A stretch of 50,769 bases of DNA from the NCBI RefSeq assembly GCF_021531255.1, contig NZ_JAFBIO010000012.1, positions 1 through 50,769 on the forward strand, written 5' to 3'. The stretch is from Allofournierella massiliensis. Lineage in GTDB: Bacteria; Bacillota; Clostridia; Oscillospirales; Ruminococcaceae. Shown here in pieces: positions 33,651 to 41,617 of this stretch. Under the pieces are notes generated by a model that worked only from the letters and a program-made list of their open reading frames with translations, was not told where the DNA came from and did no database searches. A program made the position numbers and the translations under genes. Positions within the stretch are counted from its first letter, which is position 1. Every line of letters starts with the position of its first letter.

Positions 33651-35037
33651 CGATGCAGTCCACCTTTCCGTTCAGTTTCCGGATATCCTCAAAGAAGGAG
33701 GGCCAGCTCTTTTCCACCGCCTGGGCCCCCTGGATCTCGGCCTCAAAACCGCCGGCCAGGGCCAGGATGGTCAGGGCCATCACCACCCGGTGATCGTTAT
33801 GCCCATCCAGCGGGGCGGCGGGGGCGTGCAGCCCCTGCTGGGCTCTGCTGCCGAAATCCGGCGCCGCCGGCACTGCCGCGGGGGCAGCCACCAAGGCCCG
33901 GCTGGGCAAGGGGATCAGCGCCCCTTTCTTTTTTTCCCGGGGCGCGGCCGGGAAAGCGGCAAAACCCTGGATATACAGGGTATCCCCCTCGCAGCGGATA
34001 TGGGCCCCGAATTTTTCCAATTCCTGCTGCATGGCCTCGATCCGGTCGCTCTCTTTCAGGCGAAGCCGGCCGGCGTTCTCGATCACCGTCTCCCCCTCGC
34101 AGAAGAGGGCCAGCACCATCAGGATGGGCCCCAGGTCGGGGCAGTCGGACAGATCCACCCGGGTAGCCTTGAGATGGGAAGCCCGAAAACTCACCTTGTC
34201 CGCCCGGCGGGTAAAGTGGGCCCCGCACCGGCGCAGGATATCCAGGATGACCGCATCCCCCTGCAAACTCTCCTTTTTCAGGCCGGTGAGGGTAATGCCG
34301 CCCCGCACGGCCCCCAGCACGGCCAGGAAGGCCGCCTGGCTGTAATCCCCTTCCACCCGGGCAGAGCCGGCCAGATACCGCTGGCCGCCCGGCACCTGCA
34401 GGGTATATTCATCCTTCCAGGAGGCCCGCACCCCAAACTCGGCCAGGGCCGAGAGGGTCAGGTCGATATAGCTCCGGCTTTCCACCGGGGGCAGCAGCCG
34501 GATCAGGCTGTCCCCTTCCAGCAGAGGCAGGGCAAAGAGCAGCCCGGTGACAAACTGGCTGGACACATCCCCCCGCAGCAGGTATTCCCCCGGCGCCAGC
34601 GGGCCCCGCAGGGTAACGCCCTCGGCATCCTGGCTGAAGGCCAGGCCCCGCTCAGAAAAGATCTGCTGGTACACCGTCTGAGGCCGCTGCATCAGCCGCC
34701 CGTGGCCCAGCAGCCGCACCGGCTGATCCAGCAGGCCGGCCAGGGGGATGAAAAAGCGCAGGGTGCTGCCGCTCTCCCCGCAGTCCAGCGGGGCGGCGGG
34801 GGGCTGGGGGAAGCCCACCCCCTCCACCAGGGCCCAGCCCTCGCCGGTTTTGACCCCGGCGCCCAGGGCCTGCAGACAGCCGCAGGTGACCTGGATATCA
34901 TTGGAAAACTCCAAACCTTCCACCCGGCTCTGACCCCGACCCAGGCCGGCAGCCATCAGGCAGCGGTGGGCCAGACTTTTGGAGGGGGGAGCGCTGAGGG
35001 TGCCCCCCGGATGGGAAGGATGCAGACGGACTTTCAT
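33643..35037 (-). CDS. aroA: EPSP synthase AroA with an extra internal segment
   Basis: A 464-residue 3-phosphoshikimate 1-carboxyvinyltransferase. Active-site segments are SAPPSKSLAHRCL (Lys20, Ser21, Arg25), ECGESGS-like DCGESGSTLRF, GDVSSQFVTGLL, KESDRIEAM (Glu329) and DGHNDHRVVMA. Most family members have about 425-435 residues. The excess is a segment of about 48 residues (361-408) rich in Pro and Ala, inserted just before DGHNDHR, where other enzymes have only a few residues. The reading frame and codon usage continue normally through it. The fifth enzyme gene in this operon-wide pathway set, it is translationally coupled to tyrA. Confidence 0.95.
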   Translation of the reverse strand: MKVRLHPSHPGGTLSAPPSKSLAHRCLMAAGLGRGQSRVEGLEFSNDIQVTCGCLQALGAGVKTGEGWALVEGVGFPQPPAAPLDCGESGSTLRFFIPLAGLLDQPVRLLGHGRLMQRPQTVYQQIFSERGLAFSQDAEGVTLRGPLAPGEYLLRGDVSSQFVTGLLFALPLLEGDSLIRLLPPVESRSYIDLTLSALAEFGVRASWKDEYTLQVPGGQRYLAGSARVEGDYSQAAFLAVLGAVRGGITLTGLKKESLQGDAVILDILRRCGAHFTRRADKVSFRASHLKATRVDLSDCPDLGPILMVLALFCEGETVIENAGRLRLKESDRIEAMQQELEKFGAHIRCEGDTLYIQGFAAFPAAPREKKKGALIPLPSRALVAAPAAVPAAPDFGSRAQQGLHAPAAPLDGHNDHRVVMALTILALAGGFEAEIQGAQAVEKSWPSFFEDIRKLNGKVDCIDG

Positions 35038-35103
35038 GTCAGATTCTTCTTTCCTTTATTTTCAGCTCTTTTGATTTTTGGCCCAAAGGCCAAATCGCGG
35101 GCC

Positions 35104-36120
35104 TTACATCTCCCGGCCTACGGCCCGGGCCACGGCCCGGCATTTTTCCACCACCTGGGCAAACTTGGCGGGCTTGAGGCTCTGGGCGCCGTCGCTCCAG
35201 GCATGCTCCGGGTCGTTGTGCACCTCGATGATCAGGCCGTCGGCCCCCGCCGCCACGGCAGCCAGGCTCATGGCCTCCACCAGACGCCAGTCGCCGGTGG
35301 CGTGGCTGGGGTCGATGATGACGGGCAGGTGGCTCTTCTGCTTGAGGATGGGGATGACCGAAAGATCCAGGGTGTTCCGGGTGTATTTTTCAAAGGTGCG
35401 GATGCCCCGCTCGCAGAACATGACGTTCTCGTTGCCGCCGGCCATGATGTACTCGGCGGACATGATCCACTCCTCGATGGTGTTGGCCAGGCCCCGCTTG
35501 AGCAGCACCGGCTTGTGCATCTTGCCCACCGCCTTCAGGAGGTTGAAGTTCTGCATGTTCCGGGCGCCGATCTGCACCACATCCACATATTCCTCGAATT
35601 CGGGGATCTTATCCTCGCTCATCAGCTCACTGACAATGGGCAGACCGGTCTCTTCCCGGGCCTTGACCATATCCATAATACCCTCGGTACCCAGGCCCTG
35701 GAAGGCGTAGGGGGAGGTGCGGGGCTTGTAAGCGCCGCCCCGCAGCATGCAGCCGCCGCCGGCCTTTACCTGGCGGGCGATCTGGCAGACCTGCTCGGCC
35801 CCTTCCACGCTGCAGGGGCCGCCGATGACCACCACTTTTTCCTTGCCGCCGATCTTGATGCCGTTCACATCCACAACGGTATCCGCCTCATGGAAGAGCC
35901 GGTTGGCCCGCTTGTAGGGGGCGGACACACGGGTGACGCTTTCCACATAGGGGTTGGCCGCCACCAGTTTTTCGTCGATCTTGGTGGTATCGCCCACCAG
36001 GCCAAACACGTTGTAATCGGTGCCGCGGATCAGGGTAACGGAAAGTCCCTTGTCCTCGAATTCCTTGATAATCTTGTCGATTTCCTGTTGGGGTGTGCCC
36101 CGTTTGGTAGAGATGATCAT
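35104..36120 (-). CDS. aroF: DAHP synthase, type I-beta with N-terminal regulatory domain
   Basis: A 338-residue 3-deoxy-7-phosphoheptulonate synthase, first enzyme of the shikimate pathway. Residues 1 to about 72 form the ferredoxin-like domain known in the Thermotoga-type enzyme to mediate feedback inhibition by aromatic amino acids. The catalytic barrel includes GGPCSVEG, LRGGAYKPRTSPYAFQG, QIGARNMQNFNLL, LKRG and IIDPSHATG. The start ATG 36120 is preceded by AAGGAG; the longer frame is rejected. The 184 bases before it contain GC-rich hairpins without minus-strand T runs and no visible promoter, so it is probably transcribed with aroEK. Confidence 0.95.
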   Translation of the reverse strand: MIISTKRGTPQQEIDKIIKEFEDKGLSVTLIRGTDYNVFGLVGDTTKIDEKLVAANPYVESVTRVSAPYKRANRLFHEADTVVDVNGIKIGGKEKVVVIGGPCSVEGAEQVCQIARQVKAGGGCMLRGGAYKPRTSPYAFQGLGTEGIMDMVKAREETGLPIVSELMSEDKIPEFEEYVDVVQIGARNMQNFNLLKAVGKMHKPVLLKRGLANTIEEWIMSAEYIMAGGNENVMFCERGIRTFEKYTRNTLDLSVIPILKQKSHLPVIIDPSHATGDWRLVEAMSLAAVAAGADGLIIEVHNDPEHAWSDGAQSLKPAKFAQVVEKCRAVARAVGREM

Positions 36121-36304
36121 GCTGTTTTCTCCTTTTCTTTTGATCTCTTGCCGCCTGGGCACGGACCCCGGCTGTCCCGGCTGCCCGCTTGGTCCCCTTG
36201 CCTGGGGGCTCGGCCGGCGCACCACCCTTGGCCCGCCGCCGCCCGCTTTTTATGCCCCCGAAGGGGCGTTTCACTTTTTTGCCCGGCCCTCCCGGGGCCG
36301 GTTT

Positions 36305-37549
36305 TCAGAGCAGTTCTTCCAGGCGCTGCATGGCCTGTTCCAGTGCCTGCTCCAGGGTTCCGCCGTTTTCCACCAGGGCGTCGGCGGCAGCCCGGTACAG
36401 GGGCTCCCGCTCTTTTTCCATCCTGGCCAGCGCTTCCCGGCTGCTGCTCAGGGGGCGATGGCCCCCCACAGCCAGGGCTTCCAGCGGCCGGCGCACCCAG
36501 AGCACCGGCCCGTTCTGGCGCAGGGCATGGGCGTTGCCGGGGGTCTTGATGATGCCCCCGCCGCAGCTCAGCACCCTGCCGTTCTCCCGGCCGAATTCGG
36601 CGGCCAGGGCCGCCTCCCGGGCCCGGAAGCCCGCCTCCCCTTCCTCTTCAAAGATCTGAGGGATGGGTTTCCCGTCCCGCTTTTCCAGCTCGGTATCCAG
36701 ATCGACCAGGGGCTTATCCAGCCGGGCCGCAAGCAGCCTGCCCAGGGAACTTTTGCCGCTGGAGGGCATCCCGATCAGGCTGATATTGCACAATTCCAGT
36801 TTGAGTTTTTTGTGGATCTCGCCGATTTGCTCCCGGGGCAGGGGCCGATCCAGAAAATGCTCGGCTGCCAGCACCGCCTGGGCCACCAGCATCTCAAAGC
36901 CGCACACCGCCTTGACGCCCTTTTCCTCGGCCCGCAGGAGCAGCTCGGTGCGGAAGGGGTTGTACACTGCGTCCACCACCGCTTCCAGGCTTTCCAGCCC
37001 GGTCAGATCCAGCAGGCATTCCCCGTTGTGGGGGTACATCCCCGCCGGGGTGGTGTTGAAGATGACCTGGGCATCCTTTTGCCGGGCAGCCTGCTCATAG
37101 CTGAGCCGGCCCGGGCCGGCGCTCCGGCTTACCGTTTCCACCCGGGCGGCGCCCAGATGCCGGCAGACCGCGGCCACCGTGTTGTGGGTACCCCCGGTGC
37201 CCAGGATCAGGACGTTTTTCCCCTCCAGGGTGATATTGTGGGCCCGGAGCATGTACAGAACGCCCCCGAAATCGGTGTTGTAGCCGTACAGCCGGCCGCC
37301 CCGGTTCACCAAGGTGTTCACCGCCCCGATGCTGCGGGCCCCCTCGTCCACCTCATCGCAGTAGGGGATGACCAGCTGCTTATAGGGGATGGTCACATTC
37401 AGGGCCTTGAAGTCCCGTTTTTCCAGAAAAGCCCGGGCTTCTTCCTCGGTGGGCAAGGGGCAGAGCTCATAGGCGTACTCCCCCAGCCGCTCATGGATGA
37501 TCTTGGAATAGCTGTGGCCCAGTTTGGCCCCAATCAGACCGTACTCCAT
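36305..37549 (-). CDS. aroE/aroK: Bifunctional shikimate dehydrogenase - shikimate kinase (AroE-AroK fusion)
   Basis: A 414-residue fusion. Residues 1 to about 245 are shikimate dehydrogenase (GAKLGHSYS substrate loop, NVTIPYK with the catalytic Lys, GAVNTL, NTDFGGV, and the NADP loop GTGGTHNTV). Residues about 255-414 are shikimate kinase (Walker A GMPSSGKSSLG, DLDTELEKRDG, FRAREAAL, CGGGIIKTP, and the lid region RPLSSS). Start ATG 37549 shares bases with the aroC stop (TGATG), with GGAGGG upstream. It performs steps 4 and 5 of the pathway. Confidence 0.95.
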   Translation of the reverse strand: MEYGLIGAKLGHSYSKIIHERLGEYAYELCPLPTEEEARAFLEKRDFKALNVTIPYKQLVIPYCDEVDEGARSIGAVNTLVNRGGRLYGYNTDFGGVLYMLRAHNITLEGKNVLILGTGGTHNTVAAVCRHLGAARVETVSRSAGPGRLSYEQAARQKDAQVIFNTTPAGMYPHNGECLLDLTGLESLEAVVDAVYNPFRTELLLRAEEKGVKAVCGFEMLVAQAVLAAEHFLDRPLPREQIGEIHKKLKLELCNISLIGMPSSGKSSLGRLLAARLDKPLVDLDTELEKRDGKPIPQIFEEEGEAGFRAREAALAAEFGRENGRVLSCGGGIIKTPGNAHALRQNGPVLWVRRPLEALAVGGHRPLSSSREALARMEKEREPLYRAAADALVENGGTLEQALEQAMQRLEELL

Positions 37550-38664
37550 CAGAATCCCTCCCTCTGCCAAAGGGTGCCGAATCGGGCGGTGAGCAGATCC
37601 AGCAGGCCAAAAGCGGCCGCCGCCGTCTGCACCACTGCCGCCCGGGGCACGATGGCCGGGTCATGCCGGCCCTGGATCTGGAGCTCGGCCTCGGTAAGGC
37701 TGGCCAGATTCACCGTGTGCTGGGCTTTGTAAATGCTGGGGGTGGGCTTGTAGGCCGCCCGGAACACCAGGGGCATGCCGTTGGTGATGCCCCCATTGAT
37801 CCCCCCGTTGTGGTTGGTGAGGGTGACCACCCGGCCCCCCTGCACCGCCAGGGGGTCGTTGGCCCCGCTGCCTTTCTGGTCGGCCAGGGCAAAGCCGTCT
37901 CCGAATTCCACCCCTTTCACCGCCGGAATGGAAAAGAGCAGGTGGGACAGTACGCTCTCGGCGCTGTCAAAGAAGGGCTCCCCCGCGCCTGCGGGCAGGC
38001 CCAGCACGGCGGTTTCCAGAATGCCGCCCACACTGTCGCCCTCGGCGGCCGCGCTCCGCACCGCCGCCTTCATGGCTTCCTCCCGGGAAGGGTCCAGCAG
38101 GGCAAAGCCCTCCCGCTCTTCCAGGGCCGCCAGCTGGGCGGCCAGTTTCTCTTCCCCTCCGGCAAAGGGCTGGTCATCCAGCCCTGCCAGCCGGTACAGA
38201 TGGGTGCCGATCCGCACCCCCTTGGCCGCCAGGATGCTCTGGCAGAGGGCGCCCGCCGCCACCAGGGGCGCGGTGAGCCGGCCGGAAAAATGGCCGCCGC
38301 CCCGGAAATCCTCAAAGCCCTGGTATTTCACATGGGCGGTATAATCCGCATGGCCGGGCCGGGCCAAGCCAGCGGTTTTGGCGTAATCCCCGCTGCGCTG
38401 GGCGGTGTTCTCGATCATCAGGGTGAGGGCCGTGCCGGTGGTGCGCCCGTTGTACACCCCGCTGAGAAAGCGCACGGTATCCGGCTCCTTGCGGGAAGTG
38501 GACAGGCCGTCCCCCCGGGCCCGCCGCCGGTCCATCCAGCGGGCGATATGGGCCTCATCCACCGGCAGGCCGGCGGCCAGGCCGTCCAGCACGGCGCCGA
38601 TGGCGGGGCCGTGGCTCTCGCCGAAGATGGTCAGGCTGACCTGATTTCCAAAGGTATTTTTCAT
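37549..38664 (-). CDS. aroC: Chorismate synthase AroC
   Basis: A 371-residue FMN-dependent enzyme forming chorismate from EPSP. Signatures are the N-terminal FGESHGPAIGAVLDGLPAG-like segment (GESHGPAIGAVLDG), RRARGDGLSTSRKEPD, RPGHADYTAHVKYQ with RGGGHFSGRLTAPLVAAGAL, and the C-terminal NHNGGINGGITNGMPLVFR. Length is normal. It is followed with overlap by the aroEK fusion and preceded 29 bases upstream by aroB. Confidence 0.97.
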   Translation of the reverse strand: MKNTFGNQVSLTIFGESHGPAIGAVLDGLAAGLPVDEAHIARWMDRRRARGDGLSTSRKEPDTVRFLSGVYNGRTTGTALTLMIENTAQRSGDYAKTAGLARPGHADYTAHVKYQGFEDFRGGGHFSGRLTAPLVAAGALCQSILAAKGVRIGTHLYRLAGLDDQPFAGGEEKLAAQLAALEEREGFALLDPSREEAMKAAVRSAAAEGDSVGGILETAVLGLPAGAGEPFFDSAESVLSHLLFSIPAVKGVEFGDGFALADQKGSGANDPLAVQGGRVVTLTNHNGGINGGITNGMPLVFRAAYKPTPSIYKAQHTVNLASLTEAELQIQGRHDPAIVPRAAVVQTAAAAFGLLDLLTARFGTLWQREGF

Positions 38665-38693
38665 AGCTTCTTCCTTTTATCCAGGGTAACGGC

Positions 38694-39770
38694 TCACAGC
38701 AGGGGTTCTTCCTCCCCGCAGGCCAACACCGGGGTGAGGGGCAGCCCCTCGGCCAGGTTTTTCAGTTCCTGCCGGGGCACCGTAACGATCCGGAAGGTGC
38801 CTAGCTGGGGCACCTTGACCAGCCGGACCGTACCGCCCCGGCTCTTTTTGTCGTGGGTCATGGCCTCATATACCTTGGCCTTGTCGTACCCGGTGCGGGT
38901 GGGCAGGCCCAGCCGCCGGTAAACTGCCTTGATCCGCTTGACCAGAGCCGGGTCCTCCACCATGGGCAGCAGGCCCAGGGCCACGCATTCCCCGTGGTAC
39001 AGCCCCCGGGTGCGGCGGCCCCGGATCCCCTTCACCGCCTCGATGCCGTGGCCCAGGGTATGGCCCAGGTTGAGCACCGCCCGGTTGCCCTTTTCGGTCT
39101 CGTCCTCTTCCACGATCTTTTTCTTGATGCAGAGGCTGCGGTAGATGATCTCCTCGATCTCCTCCTCTTCCCGGCCCTCCTCGTACATCTCAAAGAGCTC
39201 CTCGTCCCCGAACAGGCTCATCTTGATGCTCTCGGCCAATCCGTTCACAAACTGGCGGCGGGGCAGAGTTGCCAGGGTATCCGGGTCGATGAGCACCAGC
39301 TTGGGCTGCCAGAAGGCCCCCAGGATGTTCTTGGTATCCCCCAGGTCCACGGCCACCTTGCCGCCGATGGAGGAATCGAACTGGGAAAGGCTGGTGGTGG
39401 GGCAGTTGATGAAGTCGATGCCCCGCATATAGGTGGCGGCGCAGAAACCGGCCAGATCCCCGATCATGCCGCCGCCCACGCCCACCACCAGGCTGGTGCG
39501 GTCACAGCCGAAGGCCAGCATGGCCCGGGCTACCTTCTCGTAGACGGCCAGGCTCTTGGAGCCCTCGCCCTGGGGCACGGTATAAATGGTACCGTCGGCA
39601 CACTGATCCAGGATGGTCTGGGCAAAGGCCTCTGGTACCCCGCTGTCGGTAAGGATGAACACCTTGCGGTGGGTCAGGTCGCACAGCTGGCCCGCCCGGC
39701 CCAGCGTGCCCCGCTTGATGATGATATCGTAGCTGCGTTTTCCCAGGCTCATGGATAACTTCATACTCAT
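38694..39770 (-). CDS. aroB: 3-Dehydroquinate synthase AroB
   Basis: A 358-residue NAD- and metal-dependent cyclase converting DAHP to 3-dehydroquinate. Visible are VGVGGGMIGDLAGFCAATYMRG, PTTSLSQFDSSIGGKVAVDL, KNILGAFWQP, the metal ligands in NGLAESIKM (Glu), LNLGHTLGHGIE (His) and YHGECVALG (His). The start ATG has GGGGAG upstream. The next pathway enzyme, 3-dehydroquinate dehydratase, is not encoded anywhere in this operon. Confidence 0.96.
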   Translation of the reverse strand: MSMKLSMSLGKRSYDIIIKRGTLGRAGQLCDLTHRKVFILTDSGVPEAFAQTILDQCADGTIYTVPQGEGSKSLAVYEKVARAMLAFGCDRTSLVVGVGGGMIGDLAGFCAATYMRGIDFINCPTTSLSQFDSSIGGKVAVDLGDTKNILGAFWQPKLVLIDPDTLATLPRRQFVNGLAESIKMSLFGDEELFEMYEEGREEEEIEEIIYRSLCIKKKIVEEDETEKGNRAVLNLGHTLGHGIEAVKGIRGRRTRGLYHGECVALGLLPMVEDPALVKRIKAVYRRLGLPTRTGYDKAKVYEAMTHDKKSRGGTVRLVKVPQLGTFRIVTVPRQELKNLAEGLPLTPVLACGEEEPLL

Positions 39771-39812
39771 ACTTCTCTCCCCTTGCTTTTTTGTTTGGTC
39801 ACGGCCCGGTTT

Positions 39813-40883
39813 TCAGCGGGTATAAATGCCCAGCAGCCGCACGCCCCGGCAGACCGCCTCCAGGCTGTTCAGAAGTCTCTGGGCCGCCTCCTCGTTGGGG
39901 CTGCCCACCAGTTCGGTATAGAAATAGTATTCAAAGGGATGACCCGGCCGAGGCCGGCTCTTGATACATTCCATATTGAAGCCGGCGGCGGCAATGATCT
40001 GGATCACTCCGGCCAGGGTGCCGGGCTTGTTGTCCACCGTGAACAGAAGGCTGAACCGGTTGCCGTCCACCGGCTTTTCCCGGCCGATCACAATAAAGCG
40101 GGTAGTGTTGTCCCCGTCCGTATTGATGTTGGGCACCAGCACTTCCAGCCCATAGAGCCGGGCCGTTTCGGGGCTGGCAATGGCTGCCTTGGTCCGGTCG
40201 CCGGTCTCGGCCACATACTTGGCCGCCGTGGCGGTGTTGCCCCAGCTGTGGCAGGGCAGCCCCACGCTCTTGAGGAATTTCTCGCTCTGGCGGATGGCCT
40301 GGGGATGGCTGTACACATCGGTGATCTCGGAAAGTTTGGTGCCCGGCAATACCAGCAGGTTCTGGCTTACCGGCAGGTCATACACATCCACCACATACAG
40401 GTCCCGATGGGCATAGCAGAGATCCAGCACATCGCTCACATCCCCGGCGTGGCTGTTCTCAAAGGGCAGGACGCCGTGGGCAGCCCGGCCCTCTTCCACC
40501 GCCGCGAACACCTCGCTCCAGCTGGCGCAGGCCAGGGCCCGGCCCCGGGGGAACAGATGCATCAGGGCGATATGGGTAAAGGCCCCTTCCACCCCCTGGT
40601 AGGCCACGGTATCCCGCCCCAGCACGGCGGCCTGGTACTGGCGGGAAAGGGCCATTTCCGCCTTGAGGAAATCCTCAAAATAGGGCTTGAGCTCCTGCCG
40701 GCTCAGCCGGGCGGTGTTCTTTTCGATCACCTGCTTTTCCCGGCTGCTGTCCAGGATGGGCATCCCGTGTTCCCGCTTGTAGCGGATGACCTGGGCCACC
40801 GCCTCCATCCGTCTTTCAAAAAGCTCAGCCATTCTGGCATCCACATCGTCAATCATCTGCCGGGCCTGTTCCAGCTGATCCAT
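39813..40883 (-). CDS. pheA: Chorismate mutase - prephenate dehydratase (P-protein)
   Basis: A 356-residue bifunctional enzyme for phenylalanine. Residues 1 to about 85 are an AroQ-type chorismate mutase (IDDVDARMAELFERRM, KREHGMPILDSSREKQV). Residues about 95-270 are prephenate dehydratase (YQGVEGAFTH, LPFENSHAGDV, SHPQAIRQ, GNTATAAKYVAE, NTTRFIVIGR). Residues about 278-356 are an ACT domain (LLFTVDNKPGTLAGV, IKSRPRPGHPFEYYFY) that normally senses phenylalanine. It is the first gene of the operon; the preceding ORF extension is rejected in favour of ATG 40883. Confidence 0.96.
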   Translation of the reverse strand: MDQLEQARQMIDDVDARMAELFERRMEAVAQVIRYKREHGMPILDSSREKQVIEKNTARLSRQELKPYFEDFLKAEMALSRQYQAAVLGRDTVAYQGVEGAFTHIALMHLFPRGRALACASWSEVFAAVEEGRAAHGVLPFENSHAGDVSDVLDLCYAHRDLYVVDVYDLPVSQNLLVLPGTKLSEITDVYSHPQAIRQSEKFLKSVGLPCHSWGNTATAAKYVAETGDRTKAAIASPETARLYGLEVLVPNINTDGDNTTRFIVIGREKPVDGNRFSLLFTVDNKPGTLAGVIQIIAAAGFNMECIKSRPRPGHPFEYYFYTELVGSPNEEAAQRLLNSLEAVCRGVRLLGIYTR

Positions 40884-40959
40884 CCTTGCTTGTCCCCTCT
40901 TTTCTTTTCTCTTCCGCCGGGTTAGATACCGAAAACGGTACTTTGCCGGGAATAGAAAA

Positions 40960-40988
40960 ATTATAGCACAAAGCGCCGGGCGAAACAA
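40960..40988 (-). promoter_or_regulatory. Predicted promoter of the aromatic operon
   Basis: Minus strand TTGTTT (40983-40988), 17-base spacer, TATAAT (40960-40965), 77 bases before pheA. No T-box or leader-peptide attenuator was recognised in the leader. Confidence 0.65.
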
Positions 40989-41023
40989 TGGCAAACCCGG
41001 GCCTGTTTTCCCTCTTCCTGCGG

Positions 41024-41053
41024 TTGCGCCGGCAGCCCCCGGGGCGGTATAAT
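41024..41053 (+). promoter_or_regulatory. Predicted promoter of the DUF3842 gene
   Basis: TTGCGC (41024-41029), 18-base spacer, TATAAT (41048-41053), divergent from the pheA promoter. Confidence 0.55.
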
Positions 41054-41120
41054 AGGGCTGTTCGCCCTGCTTTTTCCCGGGCTTTGGCCCGGCCCATGAT
41101 ACAGAAAGGAACCCCATTCC

Positions 41121-41552
41121 ATGAAGATTCTCATCATTGACGGCCAGGGCGGCCGGGTAGGCCGCCTTCTCATCGAAGCGCTCCGCGCCCGGCTGCCCCA
41201 GGCCGAGATCACGGCGGTGGGCACCAATGCCATGGCCACCCAGGCCATGCTGAAGGCCGGCCCCCACCACAGCGCCACCGGCGAAAACTCGGTGGTGGTC
41301 TGCTGCCGCAGCGCCCAGCTGATCGTGGGGCCGCTGGGCATCGTGCTGGCCGATGCCCTGCTGGGAGAGATCACCCCCGCCATGGCCGCCGCCGTGGCAC
41401 AAAGCCCCGCCCACCGGCTTCTGCTGCCCTTTGACCAGTGCAGCACCCGCATTGCCGGCATGCCTGCCCTCTCCATGAGCCGGCTGGTGGAACAGGCGGT
41501 GGAGGATATCTGCCGCTGGGCCGCCCAGCAGCCCTGCCCGACAGCGCTTTGA
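41121..41552 (+). CDS. DUF3842 family protein
   Basis: A 143-residue protein that I recognise as DUF3842. It opens with MKILIIDGQGGRVGRLLIE, a glycine-rich loop like the start of a nucleotide-binding fold, and continues with GTNAMATQAMLKAG, VGPLGIVLADALLGEITPAMAAAV. No membrane segment or signal peptide is visible. It is transcribed divergently from the aromatic operon and ends before a strong terminator. Function is unknown; position next to pheA may be chance. Confidence 0.8.
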   Translation: MKILIIDGQGGRVGRLLIEALRARLPQAEITAVGTNAMATQAMLKAGPHHSATGENSVVVCCRSAQLIVGPLGIVLADALLGEITPAMAAAVAQSPAHRLLLPFDQCSTRIAGMPALSMSRLVEQAVEDICRWAAQQPCPTAL

Positions 41553-41566
41553 TTCCCGAAAATCGA

Positions 41567-41616
41567 AAAAGACCGCCCTGCCCCTTTTGCGGGGCAGGGC
41601 GGTCTTTGTTTTTTGT
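41567..41616. terminator. Bidirectional terminator between DUF3842 and the PfkB kinase
   Basis: AAAGACCGCCCTGCCCC ... GGGGCAGGGCGGTCTTT followed by GTTTTTT; perfect stem between convergent genes. Confidence 0.9.
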
Positions 41617-41617
41617 T

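Noticed and set aside
36121-36304. Terminator or separate promoter between aroEK and DAHP synthase
   Set aside because: The hairpins present have their T runs on the wrong strand and no -35/-10 pair stands out, so the operon is treated as continuous.
33637-36549. A 970-codon open frame on the plus strand through aroA and DAHP synthase
   Set aside because: It is antisense to two clear enzyme genes; the translation is low-complexity (Gly, His, Pro, Gln-rich) as expected from GC-rich third positions.
40884-41120. T-box or leader-peptide attenuator before the aromatic operon
   Set aside because: No T-box GGTGGNACCGCG-like core, no short Phe/Tyr/Trp-rich leader peptide and no terminator/antiterminator pair could be found.
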